From assembly GCF_004564235.1 (NCBI RefSeq), contig NZ_SOMN01000039.1:1-51470 (forward strand): a DNA stretch of 51,470 bases. Direction: 5' to 3'. Under the pieces are notes generated by a model. It worked only from the letters and a program-made list of their open reading frames with translations. It had not been told where the DNA came from and searched no databases. Below, one piece after another: positions 8,323 to 17,510 of this stretch. Each line of letters begins with the position of its first letter. Position 1 is the first letter of the stretch. Position numbers and translations under genes: made by a program. Source of the DNA: Cohnella luojiensis. Its GTDB lineage: Bacteria; Bacillota; Bacilli; Paenibacillales; Paenibacillaceae.

Positions 8323-9455
8323 ACACCTCTATTTTCGACGGAAATCTAGCTTCACCGTCCTCTATGGGCAGCTATAAGCGTGAGGATGTCGTGTTTCTGT
8401 TAAAGGATCTTAGCCATCTGGAGCTGGAGCGGGGAACCGAGGACCGGGAGGAAGCGATTCAGTCCGGAACCCACTATTCCGAGATGCTGCCGGTAGAGTA
8501 CCGGCCATCGGATGCGTATATCCAGCTATTCCAAGAGACGCTTAATGCGACGGCAAGGAGAGTCGCGGAGGCGATAGCGGTCGTGTCCGAGCAAATCGTA
8601 AGCAAGAGGGGGCTCTCGTCGCTGGTGCTTGTATCGCTCGCCAGAGCGGGCACGCCGGTTGGCGTCCTGATCAAGAGGTATATCCAAGCGACCTATCGAG
8701 TCGATCTCCCTCACTACGGGATCTCGATTATAAGGGGCAAAGGGATCGACGAGAACGCCCTCAAATACATTCTTCGTACCCATCCGCAAGCGAATATCCA
8801 ATTCATCGACGGTTGGACCGGTAAAGGCGCGATCCGCAAGGTGCTCATCCAAGCTTGCGATAGCTTTGAACGGAAGCATGGGATCAAGCTGAGCGACGAT
8901 CTGGCCGTGCTTGCAGATCCTGGGCATTGCTCCGCGACTTACGGCACGCGCGATGATTTTCTCATTCCGAGCGCATGCCTGAATGCCACGGTGTCGGGAT
9001 TAATCAGCCGTACCGTACTCCGGGACGATCTGATCGGACCTGATGACTATCACGGCGCCAAGTTCTATCGGGAATGGGAGAAGGATGATTACTCTAACGC
9101 TTACTTGGAGGCGATCGAACCCTATTTCGATTCCGTAAGGAATGAAGCAAGGGTAACGGCGAACCTTCTGCTGGAGCAGCATGAAGATGCCGTAACCTGG
9201 AAGGGCGAGCAGGATATTCGGAGAATTCAACGGGATTTCGGCATTTCCGATATTAATCTCATCAAGCCCGGCGTCGGTGAAACGACTAGAGTACTGCTGC
9301 GCAGGGTGCCGTGGAAAATTCTCGTGGACGACCCGCAGAACCCGAATCTCGCGTCTATTCTTATGCTCGCTCGCGACAGAGGCGTACCCATCGCCGTCTA
9401 CCCGGATTTAACCTATTCTTGTTGCGGGATCATCAAGCCGCTAAAGGAGGAGTAA
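8319..9455 (+). CDS. StiP family protein with C-terminal PELOTA-like domain (ter module)
   Basis: A 378-residue protein starting at the ATGA overlap with the upstream PRTase. It matches the StiP family, annotated either as a second PRTase-like domain or as a cysteine protease: LVLVSLARAGTPVGVLIKRY and HYGISIIRGKGID, then FIDGWTGKGAIRKVL and LADPGHCSATYGTRDDFLIPSACLN. The C-terminal 90 residues (about 288-378, GVGETTRVLLRR to the end) resemble the PELOTA RNA-binding domain usually attached to StiP. Which activity is real cannot be decided from sequence alone. Family context: always found next to PRTase-TRSP in ter loci. Confidence 0.87.
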   Translation: MNTSIFDGNLASPSSMGSYKREDVVFLLKDLSHLELERGTEDREEAIQSGTHYSEMLPVEYRPSDAYIQLFQETLNATARRVAEAIAVVSEQIVSKRGLSSLVLVSLARAGTPVGVLIKRYIQATYRVDLPHYGISIIRGKGIDENALKYILRTHPQANIQFIDGWTGKGAIRKVLIQACDSFERKHGIKLSDDLAVLADPGHCSATYGTRDDFLIPSACLNATVSGLISRTVLRDDLIGPDDYHGAKFYREWEKDDYSNAYLEAIEPYFDSVRNEARVTANLLLEQHEDAVTWKGEQDIRRIQRDFGISDINLIKPGVGETTRVLLRRVPWKILVDDPQNPNLASILMLARDRGVPIAVYPDLTYSCCGIIKPLKEE

Positions 9456-9458
9456 GAG

Positions 9459-10265
9459 ATGATCTTTGCCTGCGATCTGGATCAGACGCTCATCTACTCG
9501 CGCAATTCGATGGGGCTAGTCGACGCGGATGACCTGGTTCCCGTGGAGAGTAACGATGGGGAATACCGCTCGTTCATGACTCGAGCAGCATATAGCAATC
9601 TTCAGTACCTTAGCGAACAAATTCTATTCGTTCCCGCGACTACCCGAATTTACGAGCAGTATGAGAGAATATTCGGTTTAAGAGAGGGAATACAGTCAAA
9701 ATACGCCATTGTCAGCAACGGAGGCAAGGTGCTTATCGACGGCCGGCCGGATAGGGTATGGGAAGATCAAGTTCGCCGGACGGTACGTACGAATTGCGCT
9801 CCAAGCACGGAGATCAAATCGAAGTTCGATCGACTGGTCGCCAAGGATTGTATCATTAAAGACGCCTACTGCGATGATCTGTTCTATTCCGTTATCGTGA
9901 AACGGGATCTGCTTCCGCCCGATTTGATGCCGGAGCTAGAATCGCTTCTGCAAGGCCATGGATGGAACTGCTCTCTTCAGGGGCGGAAAATATACCTCGT
10001 GCCAGACCACGTAACGAAAGGCGCGGCAGTCCGGTACGTGAAGGAGCTGTCCGGCGAACAAAGCGTATTCGCAGCAGGAGATAGCTTGCTGGACGAGAGC
10101 ATGCTTCTCGTTGCGGATGAGGCAATGGCACCCAATCATGGCGAGCTGTATCGGAAATACGGCTCCCATGACCGCATTCGGTTTACCGAACGCTCCGGAA
10201 TACGGGCTTCGGAGGATATATTGGACGTGCTGATGAATCGGATGGAGGTAAGAAACGTTTTATGA
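9459..10265 (+). CDS. HAD-superfamily phosphatase of the ter module
   Basis: A 268-residue haloacid dehalogenase-type hydrolase. Motif I is FACDLDQTLIYS, with nucleophile Asp6 and acid/base Asp8. Motif II/III region includes the conserved Lys in HVTKGAAVRYV, and motif IV is AAGDSLLDESML, the Cof-type metal-binding Asp pair. The cap domain between about 80 and 190 suggests a sugar- or nucleotide-phosphate substrate. It begins three bases after the StiP stop and ends in an ATGA overlap with the ATP-grasp gene. Inferred role: dephosphorylation of the ribosylated intermediate. Confidence 0.9.
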   Translation: MIFACDLDQTLIYSRNSMGLVDADDLVPVESNDGEYRSFMTRAAYSNLQYLSEQILFVPATTRIYEQYERIFGLREGIQSKYAIVSNGGKVLIDGRPDRVWEDQVRRTVRTNCAPSTEIKSKFDRLVAKDCIIKDAYCDDLFYSVIVKRDLLPPDLMPELESLLQGHGWNCSLQGRKIYLVPDHVTKGAAVRYVKELSGEQSVFAAGDSLLDESMLLVADEAMAPNHGELYRKYGSHDRIRFTERSGIRASEDILDVLMNRMEVRNVL

Positions 10266-11281
10266 CGACGAATATTTATTTTAACCGCTGGTTTTCCGTT
10301 TCGTATCATTATATGAACATGATCCGCGACAACCCGGACGGGAACGAGTTCAAATTTTTCGGGACCCATCCCGATACGAACCATCTCTCCTTGCAGGCCT
10401 GCGATTACTCGGAGCAGGAGCCGGTTTTGCACGGAACGGAATACGTCGATTATGCGGTTGATTTCTGCCGTCGTCATGAGATCGATATTTTCATCCCCCG
10501 TCTGAAGATGCTCGAGATCGCCAAGGAAGCCCATCGTTTCGACGCGATAGGCACGAAGGTTATGGTTTGCCGGGACATCGAGCTGTTGGAAAGCATGCTG
10601 GAGAAGGATCAATTCTATGAAACGCTTCAGGGGACGGGCGTAGTTCCGATTCCGGAGTATTACGTCGTCGAGACGGCGAAGCAATTCAAGGAAGCTTATG
10701 AGACTCTCGTTCAAAGCGGTCATCGGGTTTGCTTCAAGCCTACGAACTCCGAGGGCGGAATGGGCTTCCGGATTATCGATAACGAGTTGGACGATCTGGC
10801 TAACCTGTATGACTGGGTCAGCTTGTCCGTGTCATTCGAGCAAGTTTATAGCACGCTGTCGGCCGTCGAGAGCTTCTCTAAGCTTATGGTCATGGAGCTG
10901 CTCGAGGAGGATGAATTCAGTATCGACTGTTTGTCCGATGCGGAAGGAAGGCTCATCGTGGCCGTTCCGAGAAGGAAGTCGACGGGACGAATCTATGTTC
11001 TGGACGACGTACCTGAGTTGACCGAGATTGCGAGGAACGTGGCGGAAAAATGCCGGATACCGTACGTGTTCAATATCCAGGTGAAATATAACAAGGGCGT
11101 ACCGAAGCTGCTGGAGATTAATCCGAGAATGTCCGGAGGGTTGTTCATTACCTGCCTATGCGGAGTGAATATGCCCTATCTAGCCGTCAAGACAATCATG
11201 GGTCAACCGTTCGAGCGTCCTGTCCCGCAATGGGGAGTTAAGGCTAGCTATCTCGAACTGCCCATCGTCATGAAGGGATAA
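10262..11281 (+). CDS. ATP-grasp ligase of the ter module (ATPgrasp_Ter)
   Basis: A 339-residue ATP-grasp protein. ATP-grasp enzymes join a carboxylate to an amine or thiol using ATP. Key segments are HRVCFKPTNSEGGMGFRII (ATP-binding lysine and glycine-rich loop, about 153-171), VMELLEEDEFSIDCL and, near the end, KLLEINPRMSGGLF (metal-binding Glu and Asn). It is coupled to the HAD gene through ATGA. It is the last gene of the tightly packed biosynthetic module; a 290-base gap with a tandem repeat follows. Confidence 0.9.
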   Translation: MTTNIYFNRWFSVSYHYMNMIRDNPDGNEFKFFGTHPDTNHLSLQACDYSEQEPVLHGTEYVDYAVDFCRRHEIDIFIPRLKMLEIAKEAHRFDAIGTKVMVCRDIELLESMLEKDQFYETLQGTGVVPIPEYYVVETAKQFKEAYETLVQSGHRVCFKPTNSEGGMGFRIIDNELDDLANLYDWVSLSVSFEQVYSTLSAVESFSKLMVMELLEEDEFSIDCLSDAEGRLIVAVPRRKSTGRIYVLDDVPELTEIARNVAEKCRIPYVFNIQVKYNKGVPKLLEINPRMSGGLFITCLCGVNMPYLAVKTIMGQPFERPVPQWGVKASYLELPIVMKG

Positions 11282-11337
11282 AGGCAGGCCGCAGTGATGA
11301 AAGGCTAGGGGCACTTTCCGGTGCAGCAATGGATTGT

Positions 11338-11445
11338 ATGGTTGGAACTGGTTTTGAGGAGCGGGATGGAGCTGTAGCTATATATTTTATGGTTAGAGTT
11401 CGATTTGAGCAACGTATTAGTGCTTTAGCTATATATTTTATGGTT
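11338..11445. repeat. 51-bp tandem repeat, two full copies plus a leading edge
   Basis: ATGGTT recurs at 11338, 11389 and 11440, an exact 51-base period. The two full units (11344-11394 and 11395-11445) are identical over their last 20 bases (TAGCTATATATTTTATGGTT) and about 70 percent identical overall. The array fills most of the otherwise empty space between the ATP-grasp gene and the membrane-protein/telA pair. No hairpin or coding frame of interest was found in it. Confidence 0.75.
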
Positions 11446-11571
11446 GCAGCATCGTTTAGCTTTCCTTCTACTTTCGAGTGCGAGTGCTCCGACAATGGAG
11501 AATAAATTGACGAGAGCGGGCGAAAACCATAAACTGAAAAATAGATGCAGTCTATAGGAGGTTCGCTTATC

Positions 11572-12294
11572 TTGCTTCGATCTAAATGGGGGCTTGCCTC
11601 CGTAATCATCGGTTATGTTGCCGGTCTAGTTGCTGAGGGATTAGATATCCTTCCGGATTTCATCGCGTTAATCTTCCCCGTTCTCGGGACATGGTTGGGC
11701 TCGACTATACACCAAGCGGAGCTTAAAGCGGCCAAGCTAGCCGCGGAGAGGCAAGCGAATGGCGGACAGAACATTCAGAGCGGCCAGAACGGTCAGTCCG
11801 GTCAACGTTTAAGCGAGCCGCAAGCTGCTCCGGGTAATCGTGCGAACGATTCATCGGCAGACAGAACATTAAGCGATAGATCGTCGTCGAACTTAGGTCC
11901 GGAATGGGATTCGATAATCGAATATATCGGAACGATCGAGGATATGGTGCTGCTGGAGGGGGAGAAGAACAATCTCGACAACGAGATCGTTCAACGCACT
12001 CTGTCTTTGCTCGTCAGGCTCAACCGGATCATTCCGCAGCTCGTCGAGTTTAACAACGGGGATATTAATCATAAGATTCAAAGGCTCGTGCTTAAGGACT
12101 TGAACGGAACGATCAATCCGTTTATCCATCTAAGCGGAGAAGCCAAAGTGCAGAACCGCAGGATTTTATTGAATAGCCTCAAGGACATCGAAAATCAGAT
12201 TACCACTTACACGAGCTTTATCGAGCAGAAGGATTTAATGGAATTAAAGAACAAGGCCGAGCTTATCCACCAACGCTACGGCGCGCGCAATTAA
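11572..12294 (+). CDS. Membrane-anchored coiled-coil protein, XpaC-like, partner of TelA
   Basis: A 240-residue protein. N-terminal hydrophobic segments (LASVIIGYVAGLVAEGL and IALIFPVLGTWLGSTI) are followed by a charged helix, a Gln/Asn/Ser-rich low-complexity stretch (about 60-105), and a helical C-terminal domain with INPFIHLSGEAK. XpaC proteins of Bacillus have a similar plan and are encoded next to TelA (yaaN), as here. The start is taken as TTG 11572, ten bases after AGGAGG (11556-11561); an ATG at 11545 in the same frame has no ribosome site. XpaC assignment rests on layout and context, not on a unique motif. Confidence 0.6.
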   Translation: MLRSKWGLASVIIGYVAGLVAEGLDILPDFIALIFPVLGTWLGSTIHQAELKAAKLAAERQANGGQNIQSGQNGQSGQRLSEPQAAPGNRANDSSADRTLSDRSSSNLGPEWDSIIEYIGTIEDMVLLEGEKNNLDNEIVQRTLSLLVRLNRIIPQLVEFNNGDINHKIQRLVLKDLNGTINPFIHLSGEAKVQNRRILLNSLKDIENQITTYTSFIEQKDLMELKNKAELIHQRYGARN

Positions 12295-12315
12295 TCAAAC
12301 GGGGAGGATTTACGA

Positions 12316-13416
12316 ATGAGTACTCAAGCCATTCTGCTCAAGGATTCGGACACGGCTAAGGTTCAACAGGAAGCGCAAGCTACGATTCAACGCATCTCGT
12401 CTACCGATGCAACGCAATTGGATTCCCTAATGGATGAAATCGGCAGAATGGGTCAGAAGACGATGGAGAAGGCAGGGCATAATCTTACCCTTCTGGAACG
12501 TCCGCTGAATGATCTCTTGGGCGGCAAACGCTCGGAGATCGCGGGCAATATCATGAAGCTGCGCACCGAAGTAGACGACTTGAATCGCAGCAAGGACTTG
12601 TCGCTTATGCAGAAGATTCTGCGCAAGACGCCGATGAAGAACTACATTATGAAGTACCAGTCGGTCAGAACGAACGTTCAGGCGATTATTTCCTCTTTGC
12701 GTAACGGCAAGGATACATTGGAAGAAAACATCGTGCACATGCGTAACCTGAAGCAAATGTGCCTTCAAGAAATGTACAACGTTCAGCAACGGATCGAGCT
12801 TGGCAATCAGCTGCGGGTGCTGTTCGAACAAGAAATCGCCAAGCCGGAAAATGAGACTCGGAAAGCGCAGCTGGAACGCGGCCTGCGCAAGGTCGTTACC
12901 CGGATTCAATCCCTAACCGAGATGATCATGCTGTACCAGCAGGCGATTGCCGGCTCCGATATCATCAACGACAACAACGACAAGTTAATCGACTCGGTTG
13001 ACGCGACGATCGATAAGACGCAACATTTGATCACCGTATCCGCAATGATCGCTACGGCGCTGGACGATCAAATGAAGGTCATCGAGGCAGTTAACACCAC
13101 GAACGAGATGCTCGGCAAGCAGTTCGCGGAGAATGCGCGCCTTCTGAACGAGACTACCGAAAAGACGACCCAAGCCATGACGAAGTCCGCCATGTCGATG
13201 GAACAGATCAACCAAGCGATGAACGACCTGACTTCGGCAATTACGCGCTGCGAGGAATCGAATCGCTCGATCATTAATGCCGCAACGGAACAAACGACCC
13301 GCATGCAGGAGATCAACAAGCAGATGGGCCAACGCTTGGGCTTGCAGTCCGGCGCAAGCTCGGCCTCCTCGCCCGCGGCTATTCAAGAGCCTGCCATCAC
13401 CAGTTTATTGGACTAA
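12316..13416 (+). CDS. telA: TelA-family toxic anion resistance protein
   Basis: A 366-residue, almost wholly helical protein of the TelA family (YceH/YaaN in Bacillus), linked to resistance to tellurite and to some cell-envelope toxins. Family features are the central sequence LRKTPMKNYIMKYQSVRTNVQAI and TEMIMLYQQAIAGSDIINDNNDKLIDSVD; no membrane segment or signal peptide is seen, so it is cytoplasmic or peripheral. ATG at 12316 follows GGGGAGG. It is 21 bases behind the membrane coiled-coil gene, and a strong terminator closes the locus at 13455-13499. Confidence 0.93.
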   Translation: MSTQAILLKDSDTAKVQQEAQATIQRISSTDATQLDSLMDEIGRMGQKTMEKAGHNLTLLERPLNDLLGGKRSEIAGNIMKLRTEVDDLNRSKDLSLMQKILRKTPMKNYIMKYQSVRTNVQAIISSLRNGKDTLEENIVHMRNLKQMCLQEMYNVQQRIELGNQLRVLFEQEIAKPENETRKAQLERGLRKVVTRIQSLTEMIMLYQQAIAGSDIINDNNDKLIDSVDATIDKTQHLITVSAMIATALDDQMKVIEAVNTTNEMLGKQFAENARLLNETTEKTTQAMTKSAMSMEQINQAMNDLTSAITRCEESNRSIINAATEQTTRMQEINKQMGQRLGLQSGASSASSPAAIQEPAITSLLD

Positions 13417-13454
13417 TACGACAACACCTAACAACTTATTATCACCGGTCAACC

Positions 13455-13499
13455 GGAGACATTACTTCCTTTCAGGAAGCATGTCTCCTATTTTTTTTT
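13455..13499 (+). terminator. Strong intrinsic terminator closing the ter locus
   Basis: Stem GGAGACAT..CTTCC/GGAAG..ATGTCTCC with a small loop is followed by TA and nine T residues. It lies 38 bases after telA, before the ABC exporter genes. Confidence 0.9.
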
Positions 13500-13612
13500 G
13501 GCCGAAAATCAACCGAAGGGGTTCACATCTTAAGGCTGGAGGGGTATGTTTGGGGTAGGGCAGTTATACGGTATGAAGGAATAATGCGAGTAAAAAAGGA
13601 GGGATCGCAGCG

Positions 13613-15367
13613 TTGAAGCCAAAGCGGTTGCTGGTGGAATTTATCCGTTCCACCTGGTATATCTACTTGTCTTCGGTGACGCTTCATATGGTCGCCAGCA
13701 TTGTCTACGTTTTTTTCCCGCACGTGCTAGGGGAATTCACGGATCGCTTACAGGGCGGGCAAATGACCGGATCGGATATCGTTCGGTACAGCTTGCTGCT
13801 CCTCATTATCGGAGCTGGGCATGCCGTTATCGGCGGGTTCGGTCAATATTTGGTCATGTATGTGGGGCGACTGTTCGAGGTTATGACCCGGCGCAGGATG
13901 TTCGTTCATTTTACCGGACTTAGCGAGCATTTCTATTCCCGCAACGGCGTCGGCAAGCTGCTCAGTTACTTCATGAACGACGTAACGGGCGTGAGGGAAT
14001 CCATCTCGATGGGCGTTAACCAGACGGCGATGGCCACGATGCTATTCGTGTCCAGCATTGTCGCGATGGTCGTCAGCGGCATTCCAACCTACCTAATCGT
14101 CGCTTCCGTCGGTCCGCTTATTCTCATTCCGTGGATCGTAACGAAGTTCGGTCCCGCCATCCGCAAGCGATCGTTACGAGTGCAGGAAGCGCTGGGTACG
14201 ATGACCGAATCGGCCGAGGAACAGTTCGGAGGTATTCGAGTGACGAAGAAATTCGCCGTCGAACCGATTATGATCGGCCGATTCGGAGAGACGGTAGACC
14301 GAATACGCGACAACCAACTGAAGCTTGTCCGGATGTCGTCCCTGTTCCAAGCGCTCGTCCCGTTCCTCGGTTCGCTCTCGCTCATCGTGGCCCTTTCGTT
14401 CGGCGGATACCTGACCATCGAGGGAGAGATTACGCTAGGGAACTTCGTGGCTTTGACGCTTTACGTGCGAATGCTCATGAATCCGCTCCAGCAGATCGGT
14501 AACGTCATCAACACGATGCAGCGATCGAGGGCATCCCTCGAGAGGTTAAACGAACTGTTAACGAAGACGCCGGACATTCGCGAGATCGAAGGGGCAACCC
14601 ACGTCGACTTATCGACAGCGGGCATTCGCATTCGCGGACTCACGTTTTCTTATCCGGACGAGAAGAAGGAAGCTCTAAGGAATATTGACCTGGATATTCG
14701 TCCGGGAATGACTCTTGGCATCGTGGGACGAACCGGCAGCGGCAAAACCACGCTTGTAAAGCTGTTGCTTCGCGTATACGATCCGCCTGCGGGAACGATT
14801 TTCGCGGACGATCGCGACATTCGGGAGCTGACGCTGGAAAGCTTGAGATCGCAAATCGCTTATGTGCCGCAAGACGGATTTCTCTTCAGCACGACGATTC
14901 GCGAGAACATCGCGTTCTCCCGAAGAAGCGCCGAGCTCGGCGAAGTCGAAACAGCGGCCAAACAAGCCCAGATTTACGGCAATATCCTCGAGTTTCCGGA
15001 CCAGTTCGAGACAAAGCTCGGGGAACGCGGCGTGACCTTATCCGGGGGACAGAGACAGCGTACCAGCCTAGCGAGGGGATTGATCAAGGATGCGCCCGTC
15101 ATGATTCTGGACGACAGCGTCAGCGCCGTCGATGCGGTGACGGAGACCGATATTGTCCGTACGATTCGCGAGGAGCGCGCAGGTAAGACGACGATCCTAA
15201 TCGCGCACAGGATCAGCGCTCTGAAGCACGCAGACCAAATCATAGTGTTGGACGGGGGAGCCATCGTTCAGAAGGGTACGCACGAGCAGCTATTGTCCCA
15301 ACCGGGCTTGTATGCGACGATCCATGCCATTCAAGAGGAGGGAAGCCAGCATGCCTCAGGCCATTAA
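13613..15367 (+). CDS. ABC exporter half-transporter with degenerate Walker B (BmrC/YheI-like)
   Basis: A 584-residue protein with an N-terminal six-helix exporter domain (about 1-310) and a C-terminal ATPase. Walker A is GIVGRTGSGKTT (about 369-380), the signature LSGGQRQR is canonical, but Walker B reads VMILDDS: the catalytic Glu is Asp. This is the mark of the degenerate partner in heterodimeric multidrug exporters, and B. subtilis BmrC/YheI has the same Asp. TTG 13613 is chosen because of AAAGGAGGG just upstream; the alternative would need a start far inside the first helix. Its stop overlaps the start of the second half-transporter by 17 bases, which implies co-translation of a 1:1 pair. 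Confidence 0.9.
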   Translation: MKPKRLLVEFIRSTWYIYLSSVTLHMVASIVYVFFPHVLGEFTDRLQGGQMTGSDIVRYSLLLLIIGAGHAVIGGFGQYLVMYVGRLFEVMTRRRMFVHFTGLSEHFYSRNGVGKLLSYFMNDVTGVRESISMGVNQTAMATMLFVSSIVAMVVSGIPTYLIVASVGPLILIPWIVTKFGPAIRKRSLRVQEALGTMTESAEEQFGGIRVTKKFAVEPIMIGRFGETVDRIRDNQLKLVRMSSLFQALVPFLGSLSLIVALSFGGYLTIEGEITLGNFVALTLYVRMLMNPLQQIGNVINTMQRSRASLERLNELLTKTPDIREIEGATHVDLSTAGIRIRGLTFSYPDEKKEALRNIDLDIRPGMTLGIVGRTGSGKTTLVKLLLRVYDPPAGTIFADDRDIRELTLESLRSQIAYVPQDGFLFSTTIRENIAFSRRSAELGEVETAAKQAQIYGNILEFPDQFETKLGERGVTLSGGQRQRTSLARGLIKDAPVMILDDSVSAVDAVTETDIVRTIREERAGKTTILIAHRISALKHADQIIVLDGGAIVQKGTHEQLLSQPGLYATIHAIQEEGSQHASGH

Positions 15368-17210
15368 CAACTGGCAAATGGACCAGAAGGCGGACCTCGG
15401 CAAGGCGCCAAAGCCGCAATATCGTTCTGCTTTTCGAACGCTTGCTTCTTACTCGAAGCCGCACCGGCTTACCTTTTTCCTCGTGTTCATCTGTACTATC
15501 ATCGCCATTGCGGCGGAATTGTTCCAACCGTACTTGGTCAAAGTAGCGATCGACGACAATCTGATGGTCGGGAAGAACGATTACGGCAGCTTGCTCGTTA
15601 TTTGCGCGGTTTACTTGGGTCTGTCCCTCTCGGGGCTGTTGTTCACATATCTGCAGAACAACTTGCTGCAGTATGCAGGGCAGAGTATCGTGGCACGCAT
15701 ACGCAAGCAGTTGTTCGAGCATATCACGAAGCAATCGATGGCTTATTTCGACAAGACGCCTGGCGGAAGCCTTATCACGCATGTGTCTAGCGATACCGAA
15801 GCGCTTAACCAATTTTTCAGCCAAGTCCTTCTTAGCTTGATGCGCGATGGTCTTACATTGGTGCTAATCTTGGTGATGATGTTCCAGCTCGATGCAACGC
15901 TCGCTTCCTATTGCTTGATTTTGTTGCCGGTTATCGCGATCATCGCCATCTCGTTCCGGTCCTTCATGCGCAAGACGTATCAGATGGCGAGAACTCGGCT
16001 TTCCCGTCTGGTGGCGTTCGTGGCCGAGAACTTATCGGGCATGAACCTTATCCAAGCGTTTCACCAGGAGAAAGAGCAGGAGAAGCAGTTCAGAAAGAGG
16101 AACGAGTCGTATTTTCAAGCAAATCTCCGCGAAATCCGTACGAACGTATTGTTCAACAGATCGTTCGATATTCTGAGCAATCTTTCGATTGCGCTCGTGA
16201 CGTGGGTTGGGGGGAAGGCCGTTCTCGGCGAATCGATGGAGTTCGGCGTTTTGTATGCATTCATAACGTACATCCGCCAGTTTTTCCAACCGATCAATAC
16301 GATTACGCAGCAATGGAACACGCTCCAATCCGCTACGGTGGCCGTCAGCCGGATTTGGGGAATTTTCGACGTTCCCCCCGAAGTGGCCGATAAGCAAGAA
16401 CCGCTGCACCTTCGAAAGGAAGACGTGAAAGGACGGATCGACTTCGACCGGGTTTCATTCGCTTACGCAGCCGGGACTCCCGTCATCCGCGAGCTTGATT
16501 TGCATGTGCGTCCGGGCGAAATGCTTGGGATCGTCGGCACGACGGGAGCGGGAAAAAGTTCGCTGATCAGCCTGCTGTGCCGCTTCTATGATGTACAGGA
16601 AGGCGACATTCGGATCGATGGCATGGATATCCGGGAGCTTCCGCAGTCGGAACTGCACCGAATCGTCGGGCTCGTTCAACAGGAACCCTATCTATACGCA
16701 GGCAGCATAGTGGACAACGTGCGCATGTTCGACGAGACGATCGCGAAGGAAACCGTCGTTCGGGCGTGCGAGTTCGTTGGTGCCGACCCGCTTATCAGGC
16801 GGATGAAGGACGGATATGAGACGAAGCTGTCGGAACGCGGAAGCGGGCTTTCGGCTGGAGAACGCCAATTGCTCTCGTTCGCCCGTATCATCGTTTTCCA
16901 GCCGAGAATCCTTATTCTGGACGAGGCGACGGCGAATCTCGATTCCCATACGGAACAGTTGATCCAACAGGCGCTCTCTGCCGTCTCCAAAGGCCGAACG
17001 ACGCTAATCATTGCGCACCGCCTGTCGACGATCATGCAGGCCGATCGCATCATCGTTATGCGACACGGGGTAATCGAGGAACAAGGCACGCATGAAGAGC
17101 TGCTTAGCTTGCAAGGGGTATACGAAGAACTCTACCGGCATTCCCAAGGTGAACGGAACGACAATGCGGATAAAAGCAACTCTCGGGCAGGAATGATTGA
17201 AGCGGGTTAA
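15351..17210 (+). CDS. ABC exporter half-transporter with canonical Walker B (BmrD/YheH-like)
   Basis: A 619-residue exporter subunit, the partner of the preceding gene. The N-terminal membrane domain follows a 25-residue soluble extension. The ATPase has Walker A GTTGAGKSS, Q-loop VQQEPYLY, Walker B ILILDEAT with the catalytic Glu, and a divergent signature LSAGERQ. Together with its partner this predicts one active ATP site (this Walker A/B with LSGGQ of the partner) and one inactive site. ATG 15351 has GAGGAGGGA upstream and is preferred over a longer in-frame reading starting at 15312. Substrates of such pairs are usually drugs or lipids; nothing here specifies one. Confidence 0.9.
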   Translation: MPQAINNWQMDQKADLGKAPKPQYRSAFRTLASYSKPHRLTFFLVFICTIIAIAAELFQPYLVKVAIDDNLMVGKNDYGSLLVICAVYLGLSLSGLLFTYLQNNLLQYAGQSIVARIRKQLFEHITKQSMAYFDKTPGGSLITHVSSDTEALNQFFSQVLLSLMRDGLTLVLILVMMFQLDATLASYCLILLPVIAIIAISFRSFMRKTYQMARTRLSRLVAFVAENLSGMNLIQAFHQEKEQEKQFRKRNESYFQANLREIRTNVLFNRSFDILSNLSIALVTWVGGKAVLGESMEFGVLYAFITYIRQFFQPINTITQQWNTLQSATVAVSRIWGIFDVPPEVADKQEPLHLRKEDVKGRIDFDRVSFAYAAGTPVIRELDLHVRPGEMLGIVGTTGAGKSSLISLLCRFYDVQEGDIRIDGMDIRELPQSELHRIVGLVQQEPYLYAGSIVDNVRMFDETIAKETVVRACEFVGADPLIRRMKDGYETKLSERGSGLSAGERQLLSFARIIVFQPRILILDEATANLDSHTEQLIQQALSAVSKGRTTLIIAHRLSTIMQADRIIVMRHGVIEEQGTHEELLSLQGVYEELYRHSQGERNDNADKSNSRAGMIEAG

Positions 17211-17286
17211 AGACGATTAGATTACTTGCCGACGGTGCTTTACCAGGAAGAGCAGCAGCCTTGAGCGATTCGCCCAGGGGTAATGG

Positions 17287-17324
17287 AGACCGCTAACCGT
17301 TTTCAAACGGGGGGCGGTCTTTTC
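17287..17324 (+). terminator. Intrinsic terminator after the ABC exporter pair
   Basis: Stem AGACCGC/GCGGTCT with an inner CCGTTTTCAAACGG arm is followed by TTTCT. It lies 76 bases downstream of the second half-transporter. Confidence 0.8.
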
Positions 17325-17510
17325 TAATTGCAAAAAATACATCTAGATTCTCAAAAATGGAGGGCTGAATCCATCTAGTTGCAAAACCTGCATCTAGATT
17401 CTTTCCATATCGAGTTTTAAGGGATATCTACTTTTTCTTAATGTACATTCTGCAATAAGAATGAATTTGAATCCGTTTTGAGTATATCTAGGTGCAGAAA
17501 ACGCAACTAG
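17324..17510. repeat. Three copies of a 23-bp imperfect palindrome
   Basis: Copies lie at 17324-17346, 17375-17397 and 17488-17510, all 23 bases long with arms CTAGxTGCA and TGCAxCTAG around a five-base A-rich centre. The first copy is more degenerate. Each of the first two is followed by ATTCT. The rest of the 17325-17632 gap holds nothing else recognised. No function is known to me; possible roles are a protein-binding site, an mRNA hairpin or a mobile mini-element. Confidence 0.7.
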
